Origin: Pirellulales bacterium
GTDB lineage: Bacteria; Planctomycetota; Planctomycetia; Pirellulales; JALHPA01
Length of the DNA stretch: 39,791 nucleotides
NCBI GenBank assembly: GCA_033762255.1
Contig: JANRLT010000045.1
Location: 1-39,791 of the forward strand
Direction: 5' to 3'
The translations under genes were made by a program, and so were the position numbers. Under the pieces are notes generated by a model. It was given only the letters and a program-made list of their open reading frames with translations, did not search any database and was not told the origin of the DNA. Shown here in pieces: positions 7,878 to 16,002 of the stretch. Each line of letters opens with the position of its first letter. Positions within the stretch are counted from its first letter, which is position 1.

Positions 7878-8320
7878 TCACCCTGGAATTTCCGGCTCCA
7901 CCAAATTCGCCAGTTGGGCCAGTGATTCTTGCCAGCCCAGGCAGCAGGCATCCGGCGGGATGACATCCGGCAGGCCCGCTTGGATGATGTGCAGTTCCGT
8001 TCCCATACCCACTGGTTTGAATGTGATAGTCACGCGCATTTCCCCGGGCAAATCGGGCGAGTCAAAGCGGTCGGTATACACTAACTTTTGGTAGGGAATC
8101 ATTTCCACGTAGGTTCCACCAAAGGAGTGGCTCTGGCCGCTGCCAAAGTTGGTAAAGGACATGCGGTATCCGCCCCCCCCCGCGCGTCGATCTCGTGGAC
8201 TTTTCCGGTAAAGCCCTACGGCGGCAACCATTTGGCCATGGCGTCCGGATCGATAAACGCCTTGTAAACCCGCGTTGCGGGGGCACGCAAGACACGCTGA
8301 AACTGTACGGTGTTGGGCAT
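7878..8320 (-). pseudogene. SRPBCC/AHSA1-family protein, nonsense and frameshift
   Basis: The minus strand from the ATG at 8320 reads MPNTVQFQRVLRAP and AFIDPDAMAKWLPP, the typical N-terminus of an AHSA1-type START-like protein, then hits TAG (8216-8218) where the family has a Tyr codon. Reading through gives GFTGKVHEIDAR, after which a run of nine G bases (8173-8181) is one base short and the frame moves. The rest of the protein then reads cleanly as GGGYRMSFTNFGSG to the stop at 7878, including LPGEMRVTITFKP and PDACCLGWQESLAQLANLVEPE. Two independent lesions make a true pseudogene likely. The intact family binds small hydrophobic ligands; it often neighbours DUF1801 genes, as here. Confidence 0.8.
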
Positions 8321-8396
8321 GAAGGTGTCTCTTGGGATAATAAGGGAGAACGATTTGGTCGAGGAATTGCGCCTATTTATGCATTATAAATTAATG

Positions 8397-8948
8397 TTAT
8401 GGCACCCATCCCGGCAACGCCGCCGCTTGGCGCACCCAGCGGGCCATTTGTTCCTCGTCCAAAACGTCTTTTTCATAAATGTCTAGCCAGCGCGCCTCCT
8501 GACTCTTGGGCGTGCCACCGGGAGGAATCGGATTCAATGACAGGCCCTTAAAGAACGTGACTTTGACGTACTTGGTCAATACATGAAAGGACAAAAACCA
8601 GCCCTGACCCTCAATGCCATAAAAGGGAGAATTCCAGCGCACGGCTTTCTTTACATGGGGCACATGCTTGACGATGAGCGCGTCCAGGCGGCGGCCCAGG
8701 TCGCTTTTCCAGCCGGGCATGGCCGCGATGTACGCCTGCACCGGCGCATCGCCGTCCCCTTTGGCGATCTGGGGGTTCCCGCCCGAGAGCAACACCACGC
8801 CGTTTTCGTTTGGTTGTAATTTGGCTGGCTGCGCGGGTTTGCCTGGCCTGGTGGATTTAGCCGGTTGGGCGTCGGAGCCGGATTTTGTTTTTGTGGCTTT
8901 GAAGGACGTGGATTTAGCCGCTTTGTGAATCGGCTTGCGTTTGTTCAT
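8397..8948 (-). CDS. DUF1801 domain protein
   Basis: A 183-residue protein with a basic, Lys/Pro/Ala-rich N-terminal tail of about 60 residues, followed by a DUF1801 (YdhG-like) domain: VQAYIAAMPGWKSDLGRRLDALI, then AVRWNSPFYGI, GWFLSFHVLTKYVKVTFFKG and a C-terminal RWLDIYEKDVLDEEQMARWVRQA. The family fold is known but its biochemical role is not settled. The basic tail could bind nucleic acid, which is inference. It lies upstream of the broken AHSA1-like gene on the same strand, with 76 bases between them; such pairs are commonly co-transcribed. The ATG at 8948 is the only plausible start; no clear ribosome site is seen. Confidence 0.8.
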   Translation of the reverse strand: MNKRKPIHKAAKSTSFKATKTKSGSDAQPAKSTRPGKPAQPAKLQPNENGVVLLSGGNPQIAKGDGDAPVQAYIAAMPGWKSDLGRRLDALIVKHVPHVKKAVRWNSPFYGIEGQGWFLSFHVLTKYVKVTFFKGLSLNPIPPGGTPKSQEARWLDIYEKDVLDEEQMARWVRQAAALPGWVP

Positions 8949-8977
8949 AAACTAGCTCGCTTGGGAAGGGAATATCT

Positions 8978-9070
8978 AGCCCGCTGCGTCAGCAAGGGAA
9001 TAATGAAACAATTGTATCCCTTGCTAACGCTGCGGGCTAAGGGGATTGTCCCTTGCTGACGCTGCGGGCT
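8978..9070. repeat. Three copies of a 22-base repeat, one inverted
   Basis: AGCCCGCTGCGTCAGCAAGG at 8978-8997 is the inverse of TCCCTTGCTAACGCTGCGGG at 9017-9036 and of TCCCTTGCTGACGCTGCGGG at 9049-9068. The first can pair with either of the others, giving alternative hairpins, and the last two form a direct repeat with a 32-base period. The array fills the gap between two minus-strand genes and could act as an RNA structure there. Confidence 0.7.
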
Positions 9071-9077
9071 GATGTTG

Positions 9078-9551
9078 TCAAACGGCATCAGAATACAGCC
9101 GATCCCCCGCGCGTTTCAAGCCTGCCTTTTGTGCGAGTTCTTGCAAGAACAAATTAGAATCCTGCGGCGAAATCATGACGGAGTTAAAAAACGACGGCCC
9201 ATACTGAATGTGCAGCCGGTCCAGGGATAATGCCGGGGAACTGAGGGGGTTCGAAGTGGGATTAACTGAGGATATTTTTTGCAGGGGAATTGTCCAGCGG
9301 CAAATACCACAGCGAATCACTAACTGGCTATCACTCAATCCATAACGCATGGGAAAAATCAAGCCCCAGTAAAGCAAACCCACGCCTAGCAGCATGCCCA
9401 GGCCAATCAACAGGCTGGTGGTATTCCCCTCCCACAGGGAAAGGATGCCGATGGACATTCCCGTGATCAATGGTAGTGCCAGGGCGGCAGCCACCCACCA
9501 ATCGATTTTGGACGGGAACCAGTTGATATTTTCACGTGACATGGCGGGCAC
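9078..9551 (-). CDS. Membrane protein with PH-like (bPH) domain
   Basis: A 157-residue protein with two hydrophobic segments (about residues 18-38, VAAALALPLITGMSIGILSL, and 45-68, TSLLIGLGMLLGVGLLYWGLIF). They are followed by a cytoplasmic beta-rich domain: YGLSDSQLVIRCGICRWTIPLQKISSVNPT and LSLDRLHIQYG. That pattern (strand, IPL-ISSV, then SLDRL-I-YG) is typical of bacterial PH-domain membrane proteins. Function is unknown for this family. The frame opens at GTG 9551, but an ATG four codons in (9542) is as likely; neither has a strong ribosome site. The gene stands alone between repeat arrays. Confidence 0.7.
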   Translation of the reverse strand: MPAMSRENINWFPSKIDWWVAAALALPLITGMSIGILSLWEGNTTSLLIGLGMLLGVGLLYWGLIFPMRYGLSDSQLVIRCGICRWTIPLQKISSVNPTSNPLSSPALSLDRLHIQYGPSFFNSVMISPQDSNLFLQELAQKAGLKRAGDRLYSDAV

Positions 9552-9874
9552 TCACTGCAAAATAAATTGTATTCAGAGTTGACATAATCAATCCTAACTT
9601 GTATTCGTTGGCAGTCACAGAATCTCGTCTATAAAACTCGCCAGGATTTGTCATGGGTGAATAATACCAATAATTGGAGGGAATATTACACGTGGGATTG
9701 CTTTTCCCGCTGTCTCGGCCGCATGCCGACCCGCCTAGGAACCACCTTAGTGCTCTTTTACGATTCGATTTCGGATGAACCGTCGGGCGTTATCCCACGG
9801 TTGGTGCCGCATAAACCGTAGTCTAGCGCCCAGCGGCAGACTTGCCTAACTCGAATCTTAACTTTGACACAGCA
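9552..9874. other. Intergenic region, remnants of dispersed repeats only
   Basis: No gene is evident. Around 9790-9836 the words CCCACGG and CTAGCGCCCAGCGGC match repeats seen at 1870 and 38682, suggesting a degraded copy of a dispersed repeat. Confidence 0.4.
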
Positions 9875-10633
9875 CTAGGTGGTGTCAGGAAACTCCGTAA
9901 AATCATGATACCCGCAAAGTTCTATCTGATCCTGGTGGTCCCGGGCCAGTCGCCGCAGAATTTCCAGGCTGGAGCGCCGTTGAACGTCGTCGTCGGCGCG
10001 TAGCTGGGCAAGGGCCGAAACAGGATGGTCCGCGATTGCTAGTTCTGCCCGCAAATAGTAGGCATCACCCACATGTAATAGCCAACGATCGCCGGTTCTT
10101 ATTGCAACTCCGCAATGGCCATGGGTGTGGCCAAACAGCGGAATTAACGCGCAACCCACGCCCAGGGCCAAGGGGAGGGGACGACATTCCACGCCAAACC
10201 AATGGCTGGGTAAAGATTGGTGGGCGAACCAACGTGGACCATGGTTAAATTGAGCGGGTGAATAACGGTCCTGAAGGGAGTTGATTTGAGTGAGTTCTTC
10301 CTGGGAAACATGCACTGTGGCGTCGGGAAAGTCGCTTAAGCCACCAGCATGATCCGGGTCGCCATGGGTGAGCACGATGTCCGCCACGGCTGACGATGGA
10401 AAGCCCAAACGCTCGATCTGGCGAATCGCCGTGAGTTCCTCATGAAACTGAAAGCCCGCCGCATCAATGGCTATTTGGCCGATACGTTCGCGTGGTTGGG
10501 CGATGTCCCGTAGGCCGATGCCGGCATCGATCAATGCCAGCCGGCCCTTCCGCTCTAGTAACAGGCAATGACAAGCCGCCCGAGGATGAGGGGGGGCATG
10601 GAGCAGACCGCAATTGAGGTGAAAGACCCGCAT
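9875..10633 (-). CDS. MBL-fold metallo-hydrolase
   Basis: A metallo-beta-lactamase-fold hydrolase of about 252 residues. The metal motif appears as THGDPDHAGG (family HxHxDH with Gly in place of the second His), with further ligands in PLFGHTHGHCG and LLHVGDAYY, and a final histidine in the LCGYHDF segment. The N-terminal LLLERKGRLALIDAGIG is the usual first strand pair. The replaced His resembles lactonase- and glyoxalase-like subgroups in which Asp takes over, but the substrate cannot be told. The ATG at 10633 is chosen (MRVFHLNCG); a TTG three codons earlier is possible. No cofactor-domain fusion is present. The neighbours do not suggest a pathway. Confidence 0.8.
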   Translation of the reverse strand: MRVFHLNCGLLHAPPHPRAACHCLLLERKGRLALIDAGIGLRDIAQPRERIGQIAIDAAGFQFHEELTAIRQIERLGFPSSAVADIVLTHGDPDHAGGLSDFPDATVHVSQEELTQINSLQDRYSPAQFNHGPRWFAHQSLPSHWFGVECRPLPLALGVGCALIPLFGHTHGHCGVAIRTGDRWLLHVGDAYYLRAELAIADHPVSALAQLRADDDVQRRSSLEILRRLARDHQDQIELCGYHDFTEFPDTT

Positions 10634-10743
10634 GGAATGCAAGGTAGAAAGTTTTTAGACTCACTCCAATTGACATATTTTAACAAAAAATGTGGATGGT
10701 ATCCCTTAGCTGTAGAGGAAATAAGTGATCTCGAGTTTTATGA

Positions 10744-11067
10744 TTATGCCAGACCGAGCCAATCCTTAACCACGGATTCCACAGCACAGAGTTGATCAGT
10801 GGGCAAAATGCCCAAACGACGGAGTAGCTTTATGGTTGGGATTGTAATGATATTTTGAGCATCAAATGCTCCTGCTTTTAAAAATCGAGTAAGCGTCTGT
10901 ACTTCAAATCGAGAGCCCCGAGTACTCGTCGTATGCGGAATAACAGTTGTTAAGACACGATCTTGTTGATCGTCGGCTGGAATACTAAGAACCAAACAAG
11001 GCCGTACTTTCGCGACCATACCCAGATCAATCAACCATACTTCACCTCTTAAGGGAATTATCCGCAT
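10744..11067 (-). CDS. MazF/PemK-type toxin, endoribonuclease
   Basis: A 107-residue protein of the MazF/PemK family, which cleaves mRNA at short motifs. It begins with the family signature PLRGEVWLIDLG, then KVRPCLVLSIP, where the Arg-Pro is typical, and VIPHTTSTRGSRFEV, with the conserved Thr of the active site region. It ends in a C-terminal helix IKLLRRLGILPTDQLCAVESVV. The ATG at 11067 has GAGGA about six bases upstream, inside the antitoxin gene, and the two frames overlap by 26 bases, so they are translationally coupled. Length and motifs are intact, unlike the PIN toxin at 5909. Confidence 0.85.
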   Translation of the reverse strand: MRIIPLRGEVWLIDLGMVAKVRPCLVLSIPADDQQDRVLTTVIPHTTSTRGSRFEVQTLTRFLKAGAFDAQNIITIPTIKLLRRLGILPTDQLCAVESVVKDWLGLA

Positions 11068-11248
11068 CCGATTCCTCCGCGTCGAGCGCTAGAAATAACT
11101 CTTCCGCTATCCCGGTTAATTGTTCTTCGGTTAACACTGTGTCGGGTAACTCGCCGCCGCGACGCAGCAGGTTGGCCAAGATGTCATGCTGTTCTTGTGG
11201 TTCCAACATATCAAATGTGGCCAATAATTGAGCGGCAATGTCGGACAT
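11042..11248 (-). CDS. Antitoxin of the MazF-type pair
   Basis: A 68-residue acidic protein directly upstream of and overlapping the MazF-like gene. The sequence is mostly helical, with LLATFDMLEPQEQHDILANLLRR followed by an acidic tail (TEEQLTGIAEELFLALDAEE) that would wrap the toxin. There is no AbrB/SpoVT fold, so it is not MazE in the strict sense; it belongs to one of the alternative antitoxin types paired with PemK-like toxins. I infer the role from position, size, charge and overlap. The start is ATG at 11248. Confidence 0.75.
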   Translation of the reverse strand: MSDIAAQLLATFDMLEPQEQHDILANLLRRGGELPDTVLTEEQLTGIAEELFLALDAEESDADNSLKR

Positions 11249-11378
11249 AGCTTAATTCCCGGATAATAATTAGCGATTGTAAACCATACATTCCATTTTA
11301 ACAATTTTAATCCCATTTCCAAAATTCGCAACAAGACGGTAAAAGTACACCCGCTTTCGCCACCCCAAAAACAAAAAA

Positions 11379-11404
11379 ACTCCGTCCGGTTACCCGGACG
11401 GAGT
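11379..11404 (-). terminator. Rho-independent terminator of the Cys-rich gene
   Basis: ACTCCGTCCGG (11379-11389) pairs perfectly with CCGGACGGAGT (11394-11404) over a 4-base loop. On the minus strand the stem is followed by a T-rich run (TTTTTTTGTTTTT, 11366-11378). It lies 36 bases after the stop of the minus-strand Cys-rich protein gene. Confidence 0.88.
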
Positions 11405-11439
11405 CTCAGTAGCTGACTAGACTTACTAGCAACCGCGTA

Positions 11440-12462
11440 CTAGCGGGTGCGGACCACGTTGCTGGCTTGCATCACGCGGCCGCCACGACGGTAGGCGGCT
11501 TGGGGATCAACCATCGGCGCGGGAGGCATCGGGGCGGCTTCGGGAGCGGCAGCCGGGGCCGGAGCGGCCACCGGGGCAGCCGCACAACCATTGCCACAAG
11601 CGGCGGTGCAACCATTGCCATTGGCACAAGGATCAGCCGTGCAGCCCGTGCCACAAGGATCACAAGCGGCGGGAGCGGCACAACCAGGATCGCAAGCGGC
11701 GGGAGCGGCACAGCCGGGATCGCAAGCGGTCGTGCAGGTGTTGCAAGGATCGCAGCTCTTCTTGCAGCAGCTTTTCTTGCAGCCACCGCAACCAAACAGG
11801 TGGCCGAACAGCCCGCAAGAGTGCTTCTTGCAGCAGCTTTTCTTGCAGCTAGGAGTTTCACAAGCGTTGCAAGCGGCGGGAGCGGCACAACCCGGATCGC
11901 AAGCGGCGGCACAGCCGGGATCGCAAGCGGCAGGAGCGGCACAACCAGGATCGCAAGCGGTCGTGCAGCCGTTGCCGCAACCATTACCGCAGGTATTGCA
12001 GCAGGACTTGCACTTGTGGCAATCAAACAAACCCTTCAAACCGCCGAACAGGTCATGGCTATGGCAAACCTTGACGCCCAGGTGGGGGCAGCCGCATTTG
12101 ACATGGCCGGGGCATTTCTTGCAGCAGCTGTTGCAGCTGTCGCAACCATTGTCACATCCCGTGCCACACGGAGCGGCACAGCCGGGGTCGGCCGCGGCAC
12201 AACCGGGATCACAAGCGCCCGTGGCGCAGGGATCGGCGGCGGCACAGCCGGGGTCACAAGCGCCGTTGGCACAACCGTTGCCACACGGTGCCGCACAGCC
12301 AGGATCACTGGTGCAGGCGGTCTTTTCACAACATTGGGGCTGCACAGCCGTGCAACCGCAGTCATTTAGGTTCATCATGCGTTCCAGAAGCTCAAATCCA
12401 TAGCTCTGGCTACACAGGCCCACGCTGACCACGAGCGCGCCAAAAAACTTTGTCCATTTCAT
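11440..12462 (-). CDS. Secreted Cys-rich repeat protein
   Basis: A 340-residue protein with a clear Sec signal peptide (MKWTKFFGALVVSVGLCSQS then YGFELL) and an extremely Cys-, Gly-, Ala- and Pro-rich body. The unit DPGCAA occurs nine times, mixed with CGNGC, CNSCCKKC and KKSCCKK blocks. A less repetitive core contains GLKGLFDCHKC and GLFGHLFGCGGC. The last 60 residues are Ala/Pro-rich, then YRRGGRVMQASNVVRTR. The start is ATG at 12462 with GAGGAG upstream; the terminator above closes it as a single-gene unit. Cys-rich proteinaceous walls have been reported for planctomycetes, so a disulfide-linked or metal-binding surface role is plausible but inferred. Long frames on the opposite strand are shadows of its repeats. 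Confidence 0.85.
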   Translation of the reverse strand: MKWTKFFGALVVSVGLCSQSYGFELLERMMNLNDCGCTAVQPQCCEKTACTSDPGCAAPCGNGCANGACDPGCAAADPCATGACDPGCAAADPGCAAPCGTGCDNGCDSCNSCCKKCPGHVKCGCPHLGVKVCHSHDLFGGLKGLFDCHKCKSCCNTCGNGCGNGCTTACDPGCAAPAACDPGCAAACDPGCAAPAACNACETPSCKKSCCKKHSCGLFGHLFGCGGCKKSCCKKSCDPCNTCTTACDPGCAAPAACDPGCAAPAACDPCGTGCTADPCANGNGCTAACGNGCAAAPVAAPAPAAAPEAAPMPPAPMVDPQAAYRRGGRVMQASNVVRTR

Positions 12463-12812
12463 CGAACAATGTCTCCTCAACTGGGGTTAAGCAAGCTCCA
12501 CCGGTGAACTCGTAGCGCCCGTACCATGGTTGGGAACGCGCCAATCTGCCAGGTTTTGGGGCGGAGAGCCGCGGGCCGTGCACGTGGACACAGCGTGTCA
12601 CAGCGCTTAGCCTTTGCCGCAATCCCTGCGATTGGTGAGATCTTCCAGGCGGGTGATGCCAACCCACGGTGTCTAGCGTCAGGCCCGTGCGAACCAATCC
12701 TTGGCTCGACTTAGCCATCCGGTTTCCTGACGCGCCCTAATCGTGCCTTCAGCACGCAATTTCCATCGGGACAGATGTCGGTATCGGCACTGTCAAAGAA
12801 AGCCCTTGAGCG

Positions 12813-12845
12813 GCCCGAAAGCATTTTCCGGAAATGCTTTAGGGC
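12813..12845. repeat. Strong hairpin without T-run
   Basis: GCCC plus AAAGCATTT (12813-12826) pair with AAATGCTTT plus GGGC (12832-12845), with one mismatch and a 5-base loop TCCGG. There is no T-run on either side, so it may be a regulatory structure or small RNA part rather than a terminator. Confidence 0.5.
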
Positions 12846-13325
12846 AACCATTGCACAAAGATTGCCGATTTGTAAAGCGCGCGAAAGTTTGCGGCCCCAC
12901 CCCTCTAGAATGATCCGCAGGACCGCTAGGGTTTGCCAGGGTTCCTCCGGCTTGGGCAAAACTGGCAAACCCTGACGGCTATTCGGACTGTAGCATTTGG
13001 CCAAAAACTGCCCTCTGTGGGGGGGCTGCGCGGATCGAGCCAAAAGCGTCTTTAAAGGTTTTTGGGCCGAGCAGTCCAAATGCAACTGTGTGAAACCGCC
13101 AACAGTTAAAAACCAGCTATTTGCCAGTAAATTGGCGTATCCGCGACGGTTTTGAGAGGGGTAGCCGGGGTTATCGCTTTTGTCTTTTGGTCACGTCCCG
13201 GTCACTTCCCCCACCCCGGACCAGATCGATCTTGCTTCCCGTTAGTACGTGGGATAGGATTCCAGGTGGCCCATTTTTTACTAATTGACGCCCCCTTACC
13301 GCCCGGATCAGCCGGTTTTGCCTTT

Positions 13326-13345
13326 CCCGGGAACACTCTCCCGGG
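13326..13345. repeat. CCCGGGA/TCCCGGG inverted repeat
   Basis: A perfect 7-bp stem with a 6-base loop (ACACTC), 160 bases upstream of the protease start. It could be an operator or part of the leader; no function can be assigned. Confidence 0.35.
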
Positions 13346-13504
13346 GTGATGCGTAGTACAGTTTAACACTGATATACGCCCATTTTGGTTCGTGGTGTCC
13401 GGGGTAGGTTGTCAAAATTCGGAACATTTTCCGCTCGACTTGTGGTCCGTGGCCAAGCCGTCTTCGGACCAAGCGGGTGAATTACTTTGAAGAGGGATTT
13501 TTGT

Positions 13505-15574
13505 ATGAATCACGGGTTGTGGAATCGAGTCTCAAAAGTTTTGCCCTGGGCTGGCGGAGCCGCGTGTGTGCTGGCTTTGGGTTGGGGGCAATTTGGTCCG
13601 CAACCGGTGGCGGCCGACCCGACGGCCCCCGGGGCCAATGATAAGTACATTGCCCGGGTGGTGGCTAAGTTTCTCAATGACGAGCATCTGACCAAGCACG
13701 CCGTCGATGACGAGATGTCCCAGCGCTGTTTCCAAAATTTTCTCCGGACATTGGATCCGCTGAAGCAATATTTTTTGCAGTCCGACGTGGATGAGTTCGC
13801 CGCCAAAAAAACCGATCTGGACGACATGATCCGCAAAGGGGATGTCAGTTTTGGCTTTGCCGTGTTCCAGCGCTTTTTGCAGCGCGTGGATGAGCGCGTG
13901 GCCTACGCGCAGCAATTGTTGGACCAGGACCATGACTTTACCCTGGAAGAAGAGTTGGTGACCGATGGCAAGTTATTGGATTTTGCCAAGGACACAAAGG
14001 AATTGGACGATCGGTGGCGGCGGCGGGTCAAGTACGACCTCTTGGTGCAAAAATCCGACAAAGTGGAGTCAGCCGAAGCGAAAAACAAGCTCAAGCGGCG
14101 TTATGCCAGCTTTGGCAAGCGGATGCACCAGCTAAACAACGACGATCTGGTGGAGATGTTCCTTTCGGCCATGACGACCGGTTTTGATCCGCACACCAAC
14201 TACATGTCGGCCAGCACGATCAAGTCCTTTACCATCGCCATGAGCCTTAAGTTAGAAGGGATCGGGGCCGCGCTCCAGTATGATGACGGCTATACCAAAA
14301 TCACCAACATTATTCCCGGCGGTCCCGCCGACAAGGATGGCCGACTGAAGGCCGATGACCGCGTGATTTCAGTCGCGCAGGATGAAGGAACCGAGTTTGT
14401 CGATGTGGTGGACATGAACTTGAACGATGTGGTCAAGATGATCCGCGGCAAGGCCGGAACCACCGTCCAGTTAAAGGTCCTTCCCGGCGGAGTGGGCGAG
14501 CCAAAAATCATTAAGCTAACCCGTGACAGCATCGAGCTGAAGGATAGCGAGGCCCGCAGCGAAATCATTGAAGAGGGCAAAAAGCCCAATGGCCAGCCCT
14601 TTAAGATTGGTGTGATTAACCTTCCCAGCTTTTATATGGATATGGAAGCCGCCCGCGCCGGCAACGAGGACTACAAAAGCACGACCCGCGACGTAAAGAA
14701 ATTGCTGGACGATTTTAACGCCAAGGGAGTCGATCTGGTCATTATGGACCTCCGCCAAAATGGGGGCGGTTCCTTGCCCGAGGCGATCAGCCTGACCGGT
14801 TTGTTCATCGACCAAGGCCCCGTGGTCCAGGTCAAGGACGCCGAGGGAAACATTCAACATTATGAGGATCAAGACCGTGGTAAGGCCTGGAATGGTCCCT
14901 TGGTCGTTTTGACTAGCAAATTCAGCGCTAGCGCCAGTGAAATTTTTGCCGGAGCCATCCAGGATTATGGCCGCGGATTGATCATTGGCGACAAAGCCAC
15001 CCATGGCAAAGGGACCGTGCAAAGCCTGATGGACCTGGGCCGGCGGTTTTTTCCCACGGCCAATGCCCCGGAATTTGGCTCGCTAAAAATTACCATGCAG
15101 CAGTTTTACCGCCCCAACGGCGACAGCACGCAAAATCGCGGGGTCCTGGCCGATGTGGAAATTCCCTCGATCACCTCGCATTTAGACGTGGGCGAGTCGG
15201 ATTTGGATTATGCGTTGGCCTTTGACCATGTCGAGCCGCTCCCATTCCGCAAGGAAAACCTGGTCGAACAAAGCATGATTGACGAATTGCGGGCTCTTTC
15301 CAAGGAACGGACCGAAAAGTCGGAGGATTTTCAAAAGGAGGCCAAAAAGATCGCCCGTTATGAATCGATTAAAAAGAGCAAGCGGGTCAATCTGAACGAG
15401 GCTAAATTTTTAGCCGAACGCGAGGAATTTAACAGTGAAAAGGAAGAAGAAAAGGAATTTGAAGAGCAAAACAAACCCAACAAGCCGGTCGTCAAGCGGG
15501 ATTACTACTTTAACGAAGCCTTGTCAGTGGCGTTGGACTATTTGCGGCTGAGCGATAAATTGGCCAGTAAATAG
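13505..15574 (+). CDS. prc: Tail-specific (carboxy-terminal) protease, Prc type, S41
   Basis: A periplasmic serine protease of family S41 that degrades or trims proteins from their C-termini. The N-terminus has an uncleaved-anchor or signal-like segment (VLPWAGGAACVLALGWGQFG). It is followed by the helical Prc N-terminal domain (DKYIARVVAKFLNDEHLTKH, FLRTLDPLKQYFL), a PDZ domain (IIPGGPADKDGRLKADDRVI) and the catalytic core: KFSASASEIFAGAIQDYGRG supplies the Ser, and THGKGTVQ the Lys general base. A charged C-terminal region with many Lys/Glu matches the long Prc form. Length is about 690 residues. I use the ATG at 13505, with AGAGGG upstream; an in-frame TTG lies six codons earlier. The Ser-to-Lys spacing appears one residue longer than in E. 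coli Prc. Confidence 0.92.
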   Translation: MNHGLWNRVSKVLPWAGGAACVLALGWGQFGPQPVAADPTAPGANDKYIARVVAKFLNDEHLTKHAVDDEMSQRCFQNFLRTLDPLKQYFLQSDVDEFAAKKTDLDDMIRKGDVSFGFAVFQRFLQRVDERVAYAQQLLDQDHDFTLEEELVTDGKLLDFAKDTKELDDRWRRRVKYDLLVQKSDKVESAEAKNKLKRRYASFGKRMHQLNNDDLVEMFLSAMTTGFDPHTNYMSASTIKSFTIAMSLKLEGIGAALQYDDGYTKITNIIPGGPADKDGRLKADDRVISVAQDEGTEFVDVVDMNLNDVVKMIRGKAGTTVQLKVLPGGVGEPKIIKLTRDSIELKDSEARSEIIEEGKKPNGQPFKIGVINLPSFYMDMEAARAGNEDYKSTTRDVKKLLDDFNAKGVDLVIMDLRQNGGGSLPEAISLTGLFIDQGPVVQVKDAEGNIQHYEDQDRGKAWNGPLVVLTSKFSASASEIFAGAIQDYGRGLIIGDKATHGKGTVQSLMDLGRRFFPTANAPEFGSLKITMQQFYRPNGDSTQNRGVLADVEIPSITSHLDVGESDLDYALAFDHVEPLPFRKENLVEQSMIDELRALSKERTEKSEDFQKEAKKIARYESIKKSKRVNLNEAKFLAEREEFNSEKEEEKEFEEQNKPNKPVVKRDYYFNEALSVALDYLRLSDKLASK

Positions 15575-15788
15575 CGGGCAGCGACCCCGGCCGCGAAATG
15601 GCGACCCTAAAATTGCGGCATTTTCCCTACCACCAAAAACCGCGAGAGACCTTTTCTTTCCGGGCTTTGCGTGGTAGTTTTTATTGGTAACGTCCCTGTT
15701 CCGTTTCCAGGTGAACCGCGTGGTTCGCCAAGCGGTCCAGGCGGACGGTTATTGGGCCACTTTTTTTCCACGGAAATTCCACCCCATC

Positions 15789-15887
15789 ATGGCTAAGCCC
15801 CATAAAACCCTGAAAAAAGCCAATCACGGCGCACGTCCGGCCAATAGCAAAGCCCGCAAGGCCAAGCGTAAGCATATTAAGACCTAA
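15789..15887 (+). CDS. Small basic protein, 32 residues
   Basis: A very short frame encoding MAKPHKTLKKANHGARPANS and then KARKAKRKHIKT. Thirteen of 32 residues are Lys, Arg or His. It has a clean ATG and TAA and its composition resembles short ribosome-associated or nucleic-acid-binding peptides; it does not match the Thx sequence as I know it. The gene sits 115 bases before the FabZ-like gene on the same strand. The frame can be extended upstream to 15684, but that part looks non-coding. I believe small basic proteins of this type are conserved in planctomycetes, but cannot verify it here. Confidence 0.6.
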   Translation: MAKPHKTLKKANHGARPANSKARKAKRKHIKT

Positions 15888-16002
15888 TACAATCCCGTGT
15901 AGGGGATTTGGCTATGTTGTCGGAGTGGGGGCGGGTACCGCGCCAAGCGTGAAGCGGCCGTCCCGGCGCGGGCGTTCTTTGTGAATTCGCGGGAGCCGGT
16001 GT

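Larger units (their letters stand above)
12463..13504. other. Long intergenic region with hairpins
   Basis: About 1 kb without a convincing gene; the short frames on both strands lack family features. It holds a degenerate CCAACCCACGG repeat near 12660 and the two hairpins listed separately (12813-12845 and 13326-13345). It must contain the promoters for the Cys-rich gene on the left and the Prc-type protease on the right. Confidence 0.45.

Noticed and set aside
8978-9070. CRISPR array
   Set aside because: Only three copies, one inverted, with unequal and very short spacers, and no cas genes in the window.
9552-9874. tRNA or small stable RNA in the gap
   Set aside because: I looked for cloverleaf arms, T-loop GTTCGANTC words and CCA ends and found no consistent fold.
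11467-12369. Long plus-strand frames (300 and 270 aa) over the Cys-rich gene
   Set aside because: They are antisense shadows of the repetitive minus-strand gene: simple Gly/Ala/Thr- or Gln/Ala/Pro-rich sequence, no ribosome site, while the minus strand has a signal peptide, ribosome site and terminator.
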